NCBI GenBank assembly: GCA_046094425.1
Contig: JBJTHI010000302.1
Coordinates: 1-9,448 of the forward strand
DNA from: JANPCX01 sp046094425
GTDB lineage: Bacteria; Pseudomonadota; Gammaproteobacteria; Burkholderiales; Burkholderiaceae_C
DNA: 9,448 nucleotides
Direction of reading: 5' to 3'
How positions within the stretch are numbered: position 1 is the first letter of the stretch; the number at the start of each line of letters is the position of its first letter. Below the pieces are notes generated by a model, which was not told where the DNA came from, made no database searches, and saw only the letters and a list, made by a program, of their open reading frames with translations. The translations under genes were made by a program, and so were the position numbers. This document shows, one piece after another, positions 1 to 5,814 of the stretch.

Positions 1-51
1 TTCATCGCCAGGCCGCCTCTCAGGTTCGGGCCAGCCTCAGGTCAGGCACTG

Positions 52-504
52 TCACGTCTGCGGGTAGGTGTCTTCCACATTAACGGGCGTGATGGACAAC
101 CGGTTGCCCCGCTGCAGCACCTGCATGCTGCCCAAAGCTACATGGCTGCGCATTTCTTTCAAACTGAGCAAGCGGGTTTTGCGCTGCAAAGCCACGTCCA
201 CCAAACACCAACGCGGCGCGCTGGCGCTGCTTTTAGCATCGAAATAGGGGCTGTTGGAGTCAAACTGGGTCGGGTCGGGGTAGGGCTTGGACGCCACCCG
301 CGCCAGCCCGGCAATGCCGGGTTCGGGGCAGGAGGAGTGATAGAACAACACCTCGTCGCCGATGCGCATCACATCACGCATGAAGTTGCGGGCTTGGTAG
401 TTGCGCACCCCCACCCAGGGCACGGTTTGACTTGGCGCATTGACGAGGTCGTCAATCGAGCATTCGCTCGGTTCGCTTTTCATCAGCCAGCAAGCGTGAG
501 TCAT
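52..504 (-). CDS. EVE-domain protein (THYN1-like)
   Basis: A 150-residue protein made of one EVE domain, the PUA-related fold found in human THYN1 and many bacterial proteins, thought to bind modified bases in nucleic acids. Seen in the sequence: the N-terminal WLMKSEP motif (residues 6-12) followed by SIDDL, the WVGVRNYQARNFMRD block (30-44), EVLFYHSSC-PGIAGLA (51-68), and PYPDPTQFD with SPYFD (74-89), ending in a WCLVDV strand. These blocks and the length are typical of the complete family. The ATG at 504 places WLMKSEP a few residues from the N-terminus as in relatives; the upstream Shine-Dalgarno is weak. It starts about 22 nt downstream of the 3' end of the 6S RNA and reads in the same direction, so it could be co-transcribed with it or read through from zapA. 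The exact cellular role of the bacterial protein is not established. The 51 bases beyond its stop show nothing clear. Confidence 0.93.
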   Translation of the reverse strand: MTHACWLMKSEPSECSIDDLVNAPSQTVPWVGVRNYQARNFMRDVMRIGDEVLFYHSSCPEPGIAGLARVASKPYPDPTQFDSNSPYFDAKSSASAPRWCLVDVALQRKTRLLSLKEMRSHVALGSMQVLQRGNRLSITPVNVEDTYPQT

Positions 505-524
505 GTCCGCGGTGCAAAGTGAAG

Positions 525-705
525 GTGTCCGCCGCGAACCGTGAGCCGCATTCCTGAACCCAGGGGATTCAGGTGGGCGAGGTCAGTCAAACCTTGGGTT
601 CATCTGACGCGAGACGATCACGCTGGAGTGACAATAATTCCAAGCCCTTGCTCATAAGAGCATCGGTTCAAGGAAATATAGGACTCACGCGATCGCGGTG
701 GACGG
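525..705 (-). ncRNA. ssrS: 6S RNA (ssrS)
   Basis: 6S RNA binds the housekeeping sigma-70 RNA polymerase holoenzyme by mimicking an open promoter and represses transcription in stationary phase. Seen here on the minus strand: a long closing stem in which the 5' side (about 703 down to 684) pairs with the 3' side (about 545 down to 527), a mostly unpaired centre, and an internal 3' hairpin at 553-573 (CCTGAA...TTCAGG) that corresponds to the conserved 3'-half hairpin of enterobacterial 6S RNA. The total of about 180 nt is the family's usual length. The location downstream of zapA in the same orientation is the classical ssrS setting. A TAGAAT -10-like box lies the right distance upstream of the predicted 5' end. 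Ends are inferred from stem limits and may be off by several bases. Confidence 0.9.
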
Positions 706-709
706 GTTC

Positions 710-715
710 ATTCTA
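710..715 (-). promoter_or_regulatory. -10 box of the 6S RNA promoter
   Basis: On the minus strand the hexamer reads TAGAAT, one mismatch from the sigma-70 consensus, and ends about 7 nt before the start of the 6S closing stem near 703. No good -35 hexamer is seen at 17-nt spacing (the bases there read ATCAAA). Part of that upstream stretch is a tandem direct repeat (GTTTGATGA at 732-740 and 742-750 on the plus strand). Confidence 0.45.
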
Positions 716-788
716 TGCGCGCTCGGGCGCAGTTTGATGACGTTTGATGAAGCCTTATTGCGCCAGAGTGTGACTGGCTGCACAACCG

Positions 789-1103
789 TTAAATCAACTG
801 ACCATTCACACTGAGCGTGTCGTCAATGCGACGTATCAATGCGGTGATGTCCACGTCGTGATCTGCCGGTTCCTGCGCTGATTTTTTACCACGGGGCGCT
901 GCTGGTTGCTGGGCCAGGGCATAGGCCAAGTTCAGTGCGGCCAGCACGGCAATACGTTCACGGGCCTTGATTTTTCCGGAATCACGAATAGCGCACATTT
1001 CGCGGTCGACATTGCCCACCGCTTCCAACAGCGATGTTTCACCGCCTTCGGGGCAGCCCAGGATGTAGCTCTGCCCCATGATGGTGACTTCTAACTGTTT
1101 CAT
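789..1103 (-). CDS. zapA: Cell division protein ZapA
   Basis: A 104-residue FtsZ-ring-associated protein. ZapA binds FtsZ polymers in the cytoplasm at midcell and promotes their bundling. Seen: the N-terminal strand MKQLEVTIMGQSYILGCPEG (residues 1-20), typical of the ZapA beta-hairpin; the LLEAV..VDREM..IRDSGKIKARERIAVLAALNLAYAL segment, matching the family's helix that begins the coiled coil; and a C-terminal helix ITALIRRIDDTL. A low-complexity linker rich in Ala, Pro and Lys (about 66-80) separates the two helices. Its ATG overlaps the stop of the upstream ZapB-like gene (ATGA), so the two are probably translationally coupled. The 6S RNA gene follows downstream, the same order as in E. 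coli. Confidence 0.95.
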   Translation of the reverse strand: MKQLEVTIMGQSYILGCPEGGETSLLEAVGNVDREMCAIRDSGKIKARERIAVLAALNLAYALAQQPAAPRGKKSAQEPADHDVDITALIRRIDDTLSVNGQLI

Positions 1104-1336
1104 CTTGTGGCTCCGTCTGCGTGCACGGCTGCTTCGTCGCTTTCATTCTCGACTGGTAGCCGATCCAATAGCGCTTCAATGCGGCTGCGCGCCGCGCTGA
1201 GTCTGGATTTCATTTGATCGCGTTCTTGCGTGAGGCCTTGCACTTGCGCGAGCAGCAGCGCATTCGTGCGCTGCAACTCATCGTGCCGCAGCAGCAGGCG
1301 TTCGACACGATCGGCGAGGTCTTCAAGCTTGGACAT
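1100..1336 (-). CDS. ZapB-like coiled-coil protein (TIGR02449-type)
   Basis: A 78-residue protein that is almost wholly alpha-helical. From the ATG at 1336 the sequence MSKLEDLADRVERLLLRHDE begins a heptad-like coiled coil running to about residue 60 (ERLLLRHDELQRTNALLLAQ, then LTQERDQMKSRLSAARSRIEALLDRL), with an acidic tail. This is the small protein usually paired with zapA in beta- and gammaproteobacteria. By context and fold it is probably a ZapB-like partner of the Z-ring, but no direct functional signature exists. The reading frame is open upstream to 1627, but that extension would run antisense through the riboswitch and has no family resemblance, so the internal ATG is chosen. A TACAAT -10 box lies about 31 nt upstream on the minus strand. 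Confidence 0.85.
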   Translation of the reverse strand: MSKLEDLADRVERLLLRHDELQRTNALLLAQVQGLTQERDQMKSRLSAARSRIEALLDRLPVENESDEAAVHADGATR

Positions 1337-1367
1337 GGCAGGGCCCGCAGAACGAGGGGTGGGCCAG

Positions 1368-1373
1368 ATTGTA
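1368..1373 (-). promoter_or_regulatory. -10 box for the zapB-like/zapA operon
   Basis: The minus strand reads TACAAT here, one mismatch from TATAAT. A start site about 7 nt further would give a short leader of roughly 25 nt to the ATG at 1336. The -35 region near 1391-1396 (AGGTGG on the minus strand) does not match consensus, so the call rests on the -10 box and position. Confidence 0.4.
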
Positions 1374-1395
1374 GAGGCCGCCTTCCCTGCCCACC

Positions 1396-1401
1396 TATAC
1401 T
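1396..1401 (+). promoter_or_regulatory. -10 box for the B12 riboswitch/btu operon
   Basis: The plus strand reads TATACT, one mismatch from TATAAT, and would start transcription near 1408, just where the cobalamin riboswitch fold begins. No convincing -35 is seen (TTGTAG at 1369-1374 is too far upstream). It lies only about 25 bp from the opposing TACAAT box, making a compact divergent promoter. Confidence 0.4.
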
Positions 1402-1407
1402 TCGGGC

Positions 1408-1630
1408 TGTTGGTGCTCGTGCCCCCGCTCGCTGGGGCACAGTTCAACGGGAAGCAGAAGGGGAGGCATCTCCCCCAAACTGCGCTGCCCCCGCAACGGT
1501 ACGGCGGACGAAGGTTCAAACCTGCAATGGGTTTGTTTGACTTCCGCTCTTGTGCACACACCACTGGAAGTTTGGCGCTTCTGGGAAGGTCGCAAGGGTT
1601 GTTTCCGTCAGCCCGGATACCGGCCAACGA
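1408..1630 (+). promoter_or_regulatory. Cobalamin riboswitch
   Basis: An adenosylcobalamin-sensing RNA leader in front of btuB. Conserved blocks visible in order: an outer GC hairpin (GTGCCCC...GGGGCAC, about 1419-1439); GGGAAGC at 1449-1455; the P5 hairpin GGGGAG-GCAT-CTCCCC (1460-1475); the hallmark GCTGCCCCCGCAACGGTA (1484-1501); a variable arm with a CAAACC/GGTTTG stem (1517-1535); CCACTGG (1561-1567); CTGGGAAGG (1581-1589); and the B12 box GTCAGCCCGGATACCGGCC (1607-1625). No U-tract terminator follows, so control is probably at translation initiation, with bound B12 turning the uptake operon off. The 5' boundary is inferred from the promoter. Confidence 0.95.
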
Positions 1631-1652
1631 GGCGGTGCGACCGCATGAGCGG

Positions 1653-1677
1653 CCGCATCAAAGGTGAATGCCAGCGG
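1653..1677 (+). promoter_or_regulatory. Riboswitch expression-platform hairpin (putative L13) with SD and ATG
   Basis: CCGC (1653-1656) can pair with GCGG (1674-1677), leaving a 17-nt loop that contains AAAGGTGA (Shine-Dalgarno-like, 1660-1667) and the ATG at 1668. Within the loop, ATGCC (1668-1672) is complementary to GGCAT (1465-1469), which overlaps the riboswitch P5 loop. In known class-I cobalamin riboswitches an L5-L13 kissing contact hides the ribosome binding site when B12 is bound, so this is the natural candidate. It also argues for 1668 as the btuB start. This is inferred from base complementarity only. Confidence 0.5.
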
Positions 1678-3602
1678 GGAAGCTGGCGCGCACGTTTGTT
1701 TCGGAAACTTCTTTCATGTTCTCTCGTTTTTCTGGACGCAAGGCGTCGGCATCTCCTTTGCTGGGCGCTTTGTGCTGCCTGGCTGTTGCCCCCAACACCT
1801 TGGCACAAACCCCCGGTAGTTTGTCACCCGTGGTGGTCACGGCGAGCCGTGTGCCCACCCGTGTGGATCAAACCGTGGCCGAGGTCACGGTGATTGACCG
1901 CGCTGCCTTGGATCGCGCAGCCGGGCGCTCTTTGTCCGAGCTGCTGTCCCAACAACCGGGCGTGCAACTCACGGCCACCGGTGGCCTTGGAAAAACCAGT
2001 GGCGTCTTGCTGCGCGGCACCGAGTCGCGGCACACCTTGTTGTTGATTGACGGTGTGCGTGTGGGCACGGCCACCGTGGGTACGCCTTCGTGGGACAACT
2101 TGCCCCTGGAGAGCATTGAGCGCATCGAGATCGTGCGTGGCCCACTCTCCAGCCTCTACGGCAGCGATGCTGTGGGCGGCGTGGTGCAAATTTTCATGCG
2201 CAAGGGCCAGGCTGGTCTACAACCGAACGCCAGTGTCACAGCGGGTTCCAAGAACTACGGCCAGGCCAGTGCGGGGGTTCGTTTTGGGCAAGGTGCTTGG
2301 GACGGCGCCCTGGGTGTGCAGCACGCGGAAACACGCGGTTTTTCAGCCACCAATTCCAAGGTGTCGTTTGGTTTTAATCCCGACGATGACAGCTTTCGCC
2401 AGAATGCCGCGCACTTGCAACTGGGCTTGAAACTGGGCGGTGATTGGCGCACCGATGTGCGAGCACTGTATTCCGATGGCTTGAACGAATTCGACGATGG
2501 TTTGGGTGCGAACACCCGCGGACAGTTGTTGAGCAAACTGCTGTCGTGGTCTGCCAGCGGTTCCATCACCTCAGCTTGGCGCACCACCTTACGCGCTTCG
2601 CATTCCACGGATGAAAGCGACACCCTGGTCAGCGCAGGTGGTGCGTTCAACTTGGGTGCTTACCAAACCCAGCAGCAGCAACTGGCTTGGGAAAACACAG
2701 TGGACACCCGCTTTGGCAAAGTGCTGCTGCTGGCTGAACGTTTGCAGCAAAAGGTCAGCAAACCTGGGCAGGTGTATCCGGTGAGCGAGCGTTCCATTAA
2801 CGCCGTGGCCGCTGGCCTCACCGGCAAACAAGCTGCCCACACTTGGCAAGCCAATGTGCGGCGCGACAGCAACTCGCAGTTTGGAAGCGAAACCACGGGC
2901 ACTGTGGGTTACGGCTACGACCTGGCACCCGCATGGCGCTTGGCCGGGTCATGGGGCACGAGTTTTGTGGCCCCCAGTTTCAACCAGCTTTACTTCCCCA
3001 ACTTCGGCAACCCCTTGCTGCAACCCGAAAGGGGCACCAGCGGCGAGTTGAGTGTGCGTTGGCTGCTTGACGGGCAGCAGTTGCGCTTGGCGTACTTCGA
3101 GAACCACCTGCGCGGTTTCATGGCCACCACGGGTACGGCCAGCAACAACAGCACCACCATCAACATCCCTCGCGCCGAAATCAAAGGCTGGACGGTGAGC
3201 CACGAGGCGCAGTGGTCGGCGCTGACGGTGAACACGTCGTATGACTATGTGGATCCTCGAAACAAAGATGTGCGCTCCAACGGCACGCTGGGCAGTAACT
3301 ACGACAAGCTGCTGCCCCGCCGCGCGAAGAATAATTTCAAACTCGCAGCCGATTGGGTGTCAGGCCCGTGGAGCGTTGGAACCTCACTGATAGCCAGCGA
3401 TGAACGATTTGACAATGCGTCCAACACCAACCGCATCGGTGGTTTTGCCACGGTGGATGTGCGCGCCGACTGGCGTTTCGCTCCGCGCTGGACCTTGGGG
3501 CTTCGTTTGAACAACCTGGCCGATAAAACCTATGAAACCGCACGCGGCTACAACCAAGCCGGGCGTGAAGGCTTTGTGGTGCTGCGGTACAGCGGTGTTT
3601 GA
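1668..3602 (+). CDS. btuB: TonB-dependent vitamin B12 receptor BtuB
   Basis: Outer-membrane, TonB-energised receptor importing cobalamin into the periplasm. Seen: a signal peptide with hydrophobic core LLGALCCLAVAP and a likely cleavage near TLAQ (about residue 47 from this start); a TonB box SPVVVTASR (53-61); a plug domain with LLSQQPGVQLTATGG, LLRGTESRHTLLLIDGVRVG and IERIEIVRGPLSSLYGSDAV; then a long beta-barrel with alternating aromatic/polar strands and late LRLNNLADKTYETARGYNQA. Length (644 aa) is close to BtuB family members. The start is uncertain: ATG 1668 has AAAGGTGA immediately before it and fits the riboswitch platform, whereas ATG 1716 gives a more usual signal peptide (MFSRFSGRKAS...) with a weak GGAA upstream. 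Assignment as the B12 receptor rests on the riboswitch and btuFCD neighbours. The C-terminus ends RYSGV, without the usual terminal aromatic residue. Confidence 0.93.
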   Translation: MPAGKLARTFVSETSFMFSRFSGRKASASPLLGALCCLAVAPNTLAQTPGSLSPVVVTASRVPTRVDQTVAEVTVIDRAALDRAAGRSLSELLSQQPGVQLTATGGLGKTSGVLLRGTESRHTLLLIDGVRVGTATVGTPSWDNLPLESIERIEIVRGPLSSLYGSDAVGGVVQIFMRKGQAGLQPNASVTAGSKNYGQASAGVRFGQGAWDGALGVQHAETRGFSATNSKVSFGFNPDDDSFRQNAAHLQLGLKLGGDWRTDVRALYSDGLNEFDDGLGANTRGQLLSKLLSWSASGSITSAWRTTLRASHSTDESDTLVSAGGAFNLGAYQTQQQQLAWENTVDTRFGKVLLLAERLQQKVSKPGQVYPVSERSINAVAAGLTGKQAAHTWQANVRRDSNSQFGSETTGTVGYGYDLAPAWRLAGSWGTSFVAPSFNQLYFPNFGNPLLQPERGTSGELSVRWLLDGQQLRLAYFENHLRGFMATTGTASNNSTTINIPRAEIKGWTVSHEAQWSALTVNTSYDYVDPRNKDVRSNGTLGSNYDKLLPRRAKNNFKLAADWVSGPWSVGTSLIASDERFDNASNTNRIGGFATVDVRADWRFAPRWTLGLRLNNLADKTYETARGYNQAGREGFVVLRYSGV

Positions 3603-3613
3603 GGTACCAAGAG

Positions 3614-4564
3614 ATGTGGCGACTTTCATCACGCTCACTGGTTATGAGCTTGCTTGCATCCATCGCCACGTTTTTGCAGCCCGTATGGATTCCCGCATTC
3701 GCGGGAATGATGGTGTTGCCCGTCGCAGCACAAACCACAACGTCAACTGCCTCACCAAGCCTGCTGCGCGACGACCGTGGCCGCGAGTGGTCTTGGGCAC
3801 AGCCGCCCACACGCATCGTCAGCCTCTTGCCCTCCTTGACCGAGACGGTTTGTGCTCTGGGTGCCTGCGCCAAGTTGGTGGGCACCGATAGACATTCCAA
3901 CTTCCCAGCCTCTGTGGTGGCCTTGCCCAAATTGGGGGGGATGGACGATGCGCAGATCGAGCGCATCGTGGCACTCAAGCCCGATGTGGTGCTGGCCTCA
4001 CCCTCCACCCGCGTGGTCAATCGACTGGAATCCTTGGGCCTCAAGGTGGTGGTGCTGGAATCGCGCAGCCATGCCGATGTGCGGCGCAGCTTGCAGCAAA
4101 TAGCCACCATGTTGGGAACGCCGCAGGCTGCGACTCAGGTTTGGCAGGGCATTGAACGCGACATTCAAACGGCGCAAGCCCAGGTGCCTCTGGGCTTGCG
4201 TGGTCAGCGGGTTTATTTTGAAGTGGCGGCCACGCCTTATGCGGCGGGGGAATCGTCTTTCATTGGCGAAACCTTGGCCTTACTCGGCCTGCGCAATGCG
4301 GTGCCTGCGGCGCTGGGGCCTTTTCCCAAACTCAACCCCGAGTTTGTGGTGCGACTACAACCCGAGGTGGTCATGGCTGCCAGCCGCAGCGTCGCGGAGA
4401 TGCCGAGCCGACCGGGATGGGCCAGCCTGCGCGCCTTGCAGCAGCAGCGTTATTGCGATTTTGATGTGCAACGCTACGAGGTCTTGATTCGCCCCGGCCC
4501 GCGTTTGGGTGAAGCGGCGGCGGTATTGGCGGCGTGTTTGGCCGCGCTGGAGCACAAGCCTTGA
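3614..4564 (+). CDS. btuF: Periplasmic cobalamin-binding protein BtuF
   Basis: Class III (helical-backbone) substrate-binding protein that carries B12 from BtuB to the BtuCD transporter. Seen: signal peptide (about residues 1-39, cleavage likely after PVAA); TRIVSLLPSLTETVCALGA (66-84); GTDRHSNFP; GGMDDAQIERIVALKPDVVLAS, very like the E. coli BtuF segment GMNLERIVALKPD; GESSFIGETLALLGLRN; and a C-terminal VLIRPGPRLGEAAAVLAACL helix. Length 316 aa is near normal apart from a lengthened signal peptide. ATG 3614 is chosen because GAGG at 3601-3604 lies 9 nt upstream; a TTG at 3599 that overlaps the btuB stop is the alternative. Residues 24-34 (VWIPAFAGMMV) are encoded by a dRS3-like genomic repeat inserted in frame in the signal sequence. 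A perfect 11-bp-arm hairpin sits in the coding region at 4173-4200. Confidence 0.92.
   Translation: MWRLSSRSLVMSLLASIATFLQPVWIPAFAGMMVLPVAAQTTTSTASPSLLRDDRGREWSWAQPPTRIVSLLPSLTETVCALGACAKLVGTDRHSNFPASVVALPKLGGMDDAQIERIVALKPDVVLASPSTRVVNRLESLGLKVVVLESRSHADVRRSLQQIATMLGTPQAATQVWQGIERDIQTAQAQVPLGLRGQRVYFEVAATPYAAGESSFIGETLALLGLRNAVPAALGPFPKLNPEFVVRLQPEVVMAASRSVAEMPSRPGWASLRALQQQRYCDFDVQRYEVLIRPGPRLGEAAAVLAACLAALEHKP
3683..3713 (+). repeat. dRS3-like hairpin repeat inside btuF
   Basis: The core ATTCCCGC (3689-3696), loop ATTC, GCGGGAAT (3701-3708) has perfect 8-bp arms and fits the ATTCCC-N8-GGGAAT form known as dRS3 in Neisseria and dispersed in other betaproteobacteria. The flanks TATGG and GATGG are also typical of this repeat. 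Its in-frame translation, WIPAFAGM, is a recurrent repeat-derived peptide. Here it supplies the middle of the BtuF signal peptide. Confidence 0.85.
4173..4200 (+). repeat. Inverted repeat within btuF, sharing a 14-mer with the btuC leader
   Basis: Perfect 11-bp arms CGCAAGCCCAG (4173-4183) and CTGGGCTTGCG (4190-4200) with a 6-nt loop, encoding AQAQVPLGLRG within BtuF. The 14-mer GCAAGCCCAGGTGC here (4174-4187) recurs at 4754-4767 in front of btuC. Confidence 0.7.
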
Positions 4565-4610
4565 ATACGTTTCAGCGTTGCGCGTTTAATTTGGTTTGCC
4601 TATGACGCCT

Positions 4611-4701
4611 CGCCACCCTCACCCCGACCCTCTCCCGCAAGCGGGAGAGGGAGGAATACGCCGCTCCCTTTCCCCCGTACTCGGGGGAGAGGGTTGGGGG
4701 C
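4611..4701 (+). repeat. Double-hairpin intergenic repeat (PHPDPLPQAGEG type)
   Basis: Two strong hairpins lie side by side in the btuF-btuC gap. The first has perfect 11-bp arms CCCTCTCCCGC (4628-4638) and GCGGGAGAGGG (4641-4651). The second has TCCCCCG (4671-4677) with CGGGGGA (4682-4688), extendable to about 12 bp by outer pairs (4666-4670 with 4689-4693, one G-U). When translated it gives HPHPDPLPQAGEG, a peptide seen again and again in misannotated proteobacterial ORFs because the DNA is a dispersed repeat. It carries no T-run, so it is not a classical terminator, though such stems can stabilise mRNA ends or cause partial termination. Confidence 0.85.
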
Positions 4702-4714
4702 GTAGTGGGGATTT

Positions 4715-4732
4715 CAAGCCGCCTGCGGCTTG
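4715..4732 (+). repeat. Short inverted repeat in the btuC leader
   Basis: CAAGCCGC (4715-4722) and GCGGCTTG (4725-4732) form perfect 8-bp arms around CT. It lies between the double hairpin and the 22-bp palindrome, so the btuC leader contains four consecutive strong stems. Confidence 0.7.
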
Positions 4733-4743
4733 CCCACCTAGCG

Positions 4744-4765
4744 ACCTGGGCTTGCAAGCCCAGGT
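4744..4765 (+). repeat. Perfect 22-bp palindrome upstream of btuC
   Basis: The half-site ACCTGGGCTTG (4744-4754) is followed directly by its exact reverse complement (4755-4765). A spacer-free palindrome of this length could be a DNA-binding site for a dimeric protein or the remnant of a mobile repeat. It ends 22 nt before the chosen btuC GTG. Confidence 0.75.
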
Positions 4766-4787
4766 GCGCACTGCAAGTGAGGGGGGC

Positions 4788-5804
4788 GTGTCGGACTCGC
4801 CGCGACAAGACGCGCAGCGTCGCCATCGCCTGCTTTGGCTTTTGTTCGCCATCACCACACTCCTGATGGGTGCCGGTTTGTTGGCAGGAAGCGACGGCTG
4901 GTCGTGGCCGCAGCTTGGCAGCCCCGAGGCCGCCATCATCTTGCGCGACATTCGTGCACCGCGCACCCTAGGCGCTTGGTGCGTGGGCGCGCTCTTGGGT
5001 TTGGGCGGCGCGGTGGCCCAAGGCCTGTTTCGCAACCCCTTGGCCGATCCGTTTTTGCTGGGCTCGGCGGCGGGTGCGTCCACCGCCGTGGTCTTGGTGC
5101 TGGCCGCGAGCAGCCTGGTCGGCCAAGGTTTGAGTTGGGCCACCGCCGACAGCTTGTCTCGTGTCGGTTTGGCCGCAGCCGCTTTTGCGGGGGCCTTGGC
5201 CGGCGTGAGCCTCACCGTGCTGCTGGCGCGTGGGGCCCAGCACACCGTGCGGTTGTTGTTGGCCGGTGTGGTGGTGGGCGTGGTGCTGGCTGCGATGAGC
5301 GACTTGCTCACCACCGTGGCTCCCGAGGCCTTGCGTGGCAAACAAGTGTTCATGCTCGGCACCACGGGCTTTCTCGGCTGGTTCAGTGTGGCTTTGTTGC
5401 TGCCGGGGTTGTTGTTTGCCGTGCCCTTGGCCTGCCGCCTGGCGCGCGCGCTGGACGCACTCACCCTGGGGGAAGACACCGCCCGCAGCCTGGGCCTGCC
5501 CTTGGGTTCCATTCGTTGGGTCTTGGTGCTGCTGCTGGCGTTCGCCACGGGCTTGGCGGTGTCGCAAGCCGGACTGGTCGCTTTTGTGGGCCTGGTGGCC
5601 CCGCACCTGGTGCGGCGGTTTGCACCGGCCGCCCAGGGCTACACCTTGCTGGCCAGCACGGCCATGGGGGGTACGCTTTTGCTGGCTGCCGACGTGCTCG
5701 CGCGCGTGGTGCTGGCACCGCAGGAGCTACCTGTGGGCGTGCTCACGGCTTTGATTGGCGGCTGTTATTTGTTGCTGCTGTTGCACCGCAGGGCGGTTCG
5801 GTGA
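4788..5804 (+). CDS. btuC: Vitamin B12 ABC transporter permease BtuC
   Basis: Inner-membrane permease of the FecCD/BtuC family; two copies form the B12 channel driven by BtuD. Seen: a short basic cytoplasmic N-terminus (RQDAQRRHR), a first membrane segment LLWLLFAITTLLMGAGLLAG, then IILRDIRAPRTLGAWCVGALLGLGGAVAQGLFRNPLADPFLLGSAAGAS (the family's hallmark region), several Ala/Leu/Val-rich membrane helices, the cytoplasmic LGLPLGSIRWVLVLLLA coupling region, AFVGLVAPHLVRR, and the C-terminal PQELPVGVLTALIGGCYLLLLL. The GTG at 4788 is chosen: GTGAGGGGGG precedes it with good spacing, and the resulting 338 aa matches the family. The frame stays open to a TTG at 4596, but that extension is translated repeat hairpins, not protein. 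The stop is followed by a GAGGAG ribosome binding site for a small ORF rather than for btuD. Confidence 0.94.
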   Translation: MSDSPRQDAQRRHRLLWLLFAITTLLMGAGLLAGSDGWSWPQLGSPEAAIILRDIRAPRTLGAWCVGALLGLGGAVAQGLFRNPLADPFLLGSAAGASTAVVLVLAASSLVGQGLSWATADSLSRVGLAAAAFAGALAGVSLTVLLARGAQHTVRLLLAGVVVGVVLAAMSDLLTTVAPEALRGKQVFMLGTTGFLGWFSVALLLPGLLFAVPLACRLARALDALTLGEDTARSLGLPLGSIRWVLVLLLAFATGLAVSQAGLVAFVGLVAPHLVRRFAPAAQGYTLLASTAMGGTLLLAADVLARVVLAPQELPVGVLTALIGGCYLLLLLHRRAVR

Positions 5805-5814
5805 GGAGCATGCG

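Noticed and set aside
1..51. A terminator downstream of the EVE-domain gene
   Set aside because: Only a weak GCCT/AGGC stem (about 34-47) without a T-run is visible, too little to support a call.
1337..1627. An N-terminal extension of the ZapB-like protein up to an ATG at 1627 on the minus strand
   Set aside because: It would be antisense to the whole conserved cobalamin riboswitch and shows no family resemblance. The internal ATG at 1336 gives the normal-sized coiled-coil protein.
1632..1656. Rho-independent terminator at the end of the riboswitch (GCGGT/ACCGC stem and GCGGCCGC palindrome)
   Set aside because: No run of T follows, and the sequence continues into an SD-like AAAGGTGA and ATG. 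Translational control fits better.
3337..4110. A 257-codon minus-strand frame across the btuB-btuF junction
   Set aside because: It is antisense to the btuB 3' end and btuF, contains the repeat-derived peptide IIPANAGI, and has no recognisable domain.
4596..4787. BtuC starting at the TTG near 4596
   Set aside because: The extra residues are translated hairpin repeats. The GTG at 4788 has a strong Shine-Dalgarno and gives the family's usual length.
4619..5548. A 309-codon open frame on the minus strand inside btuC
   Set aside because: It lies opposite a well-supported permease gene. The peptide is Ala/Thr/Pro-rich with no domain, typical of antisense shadow frames in high-GC DNA.
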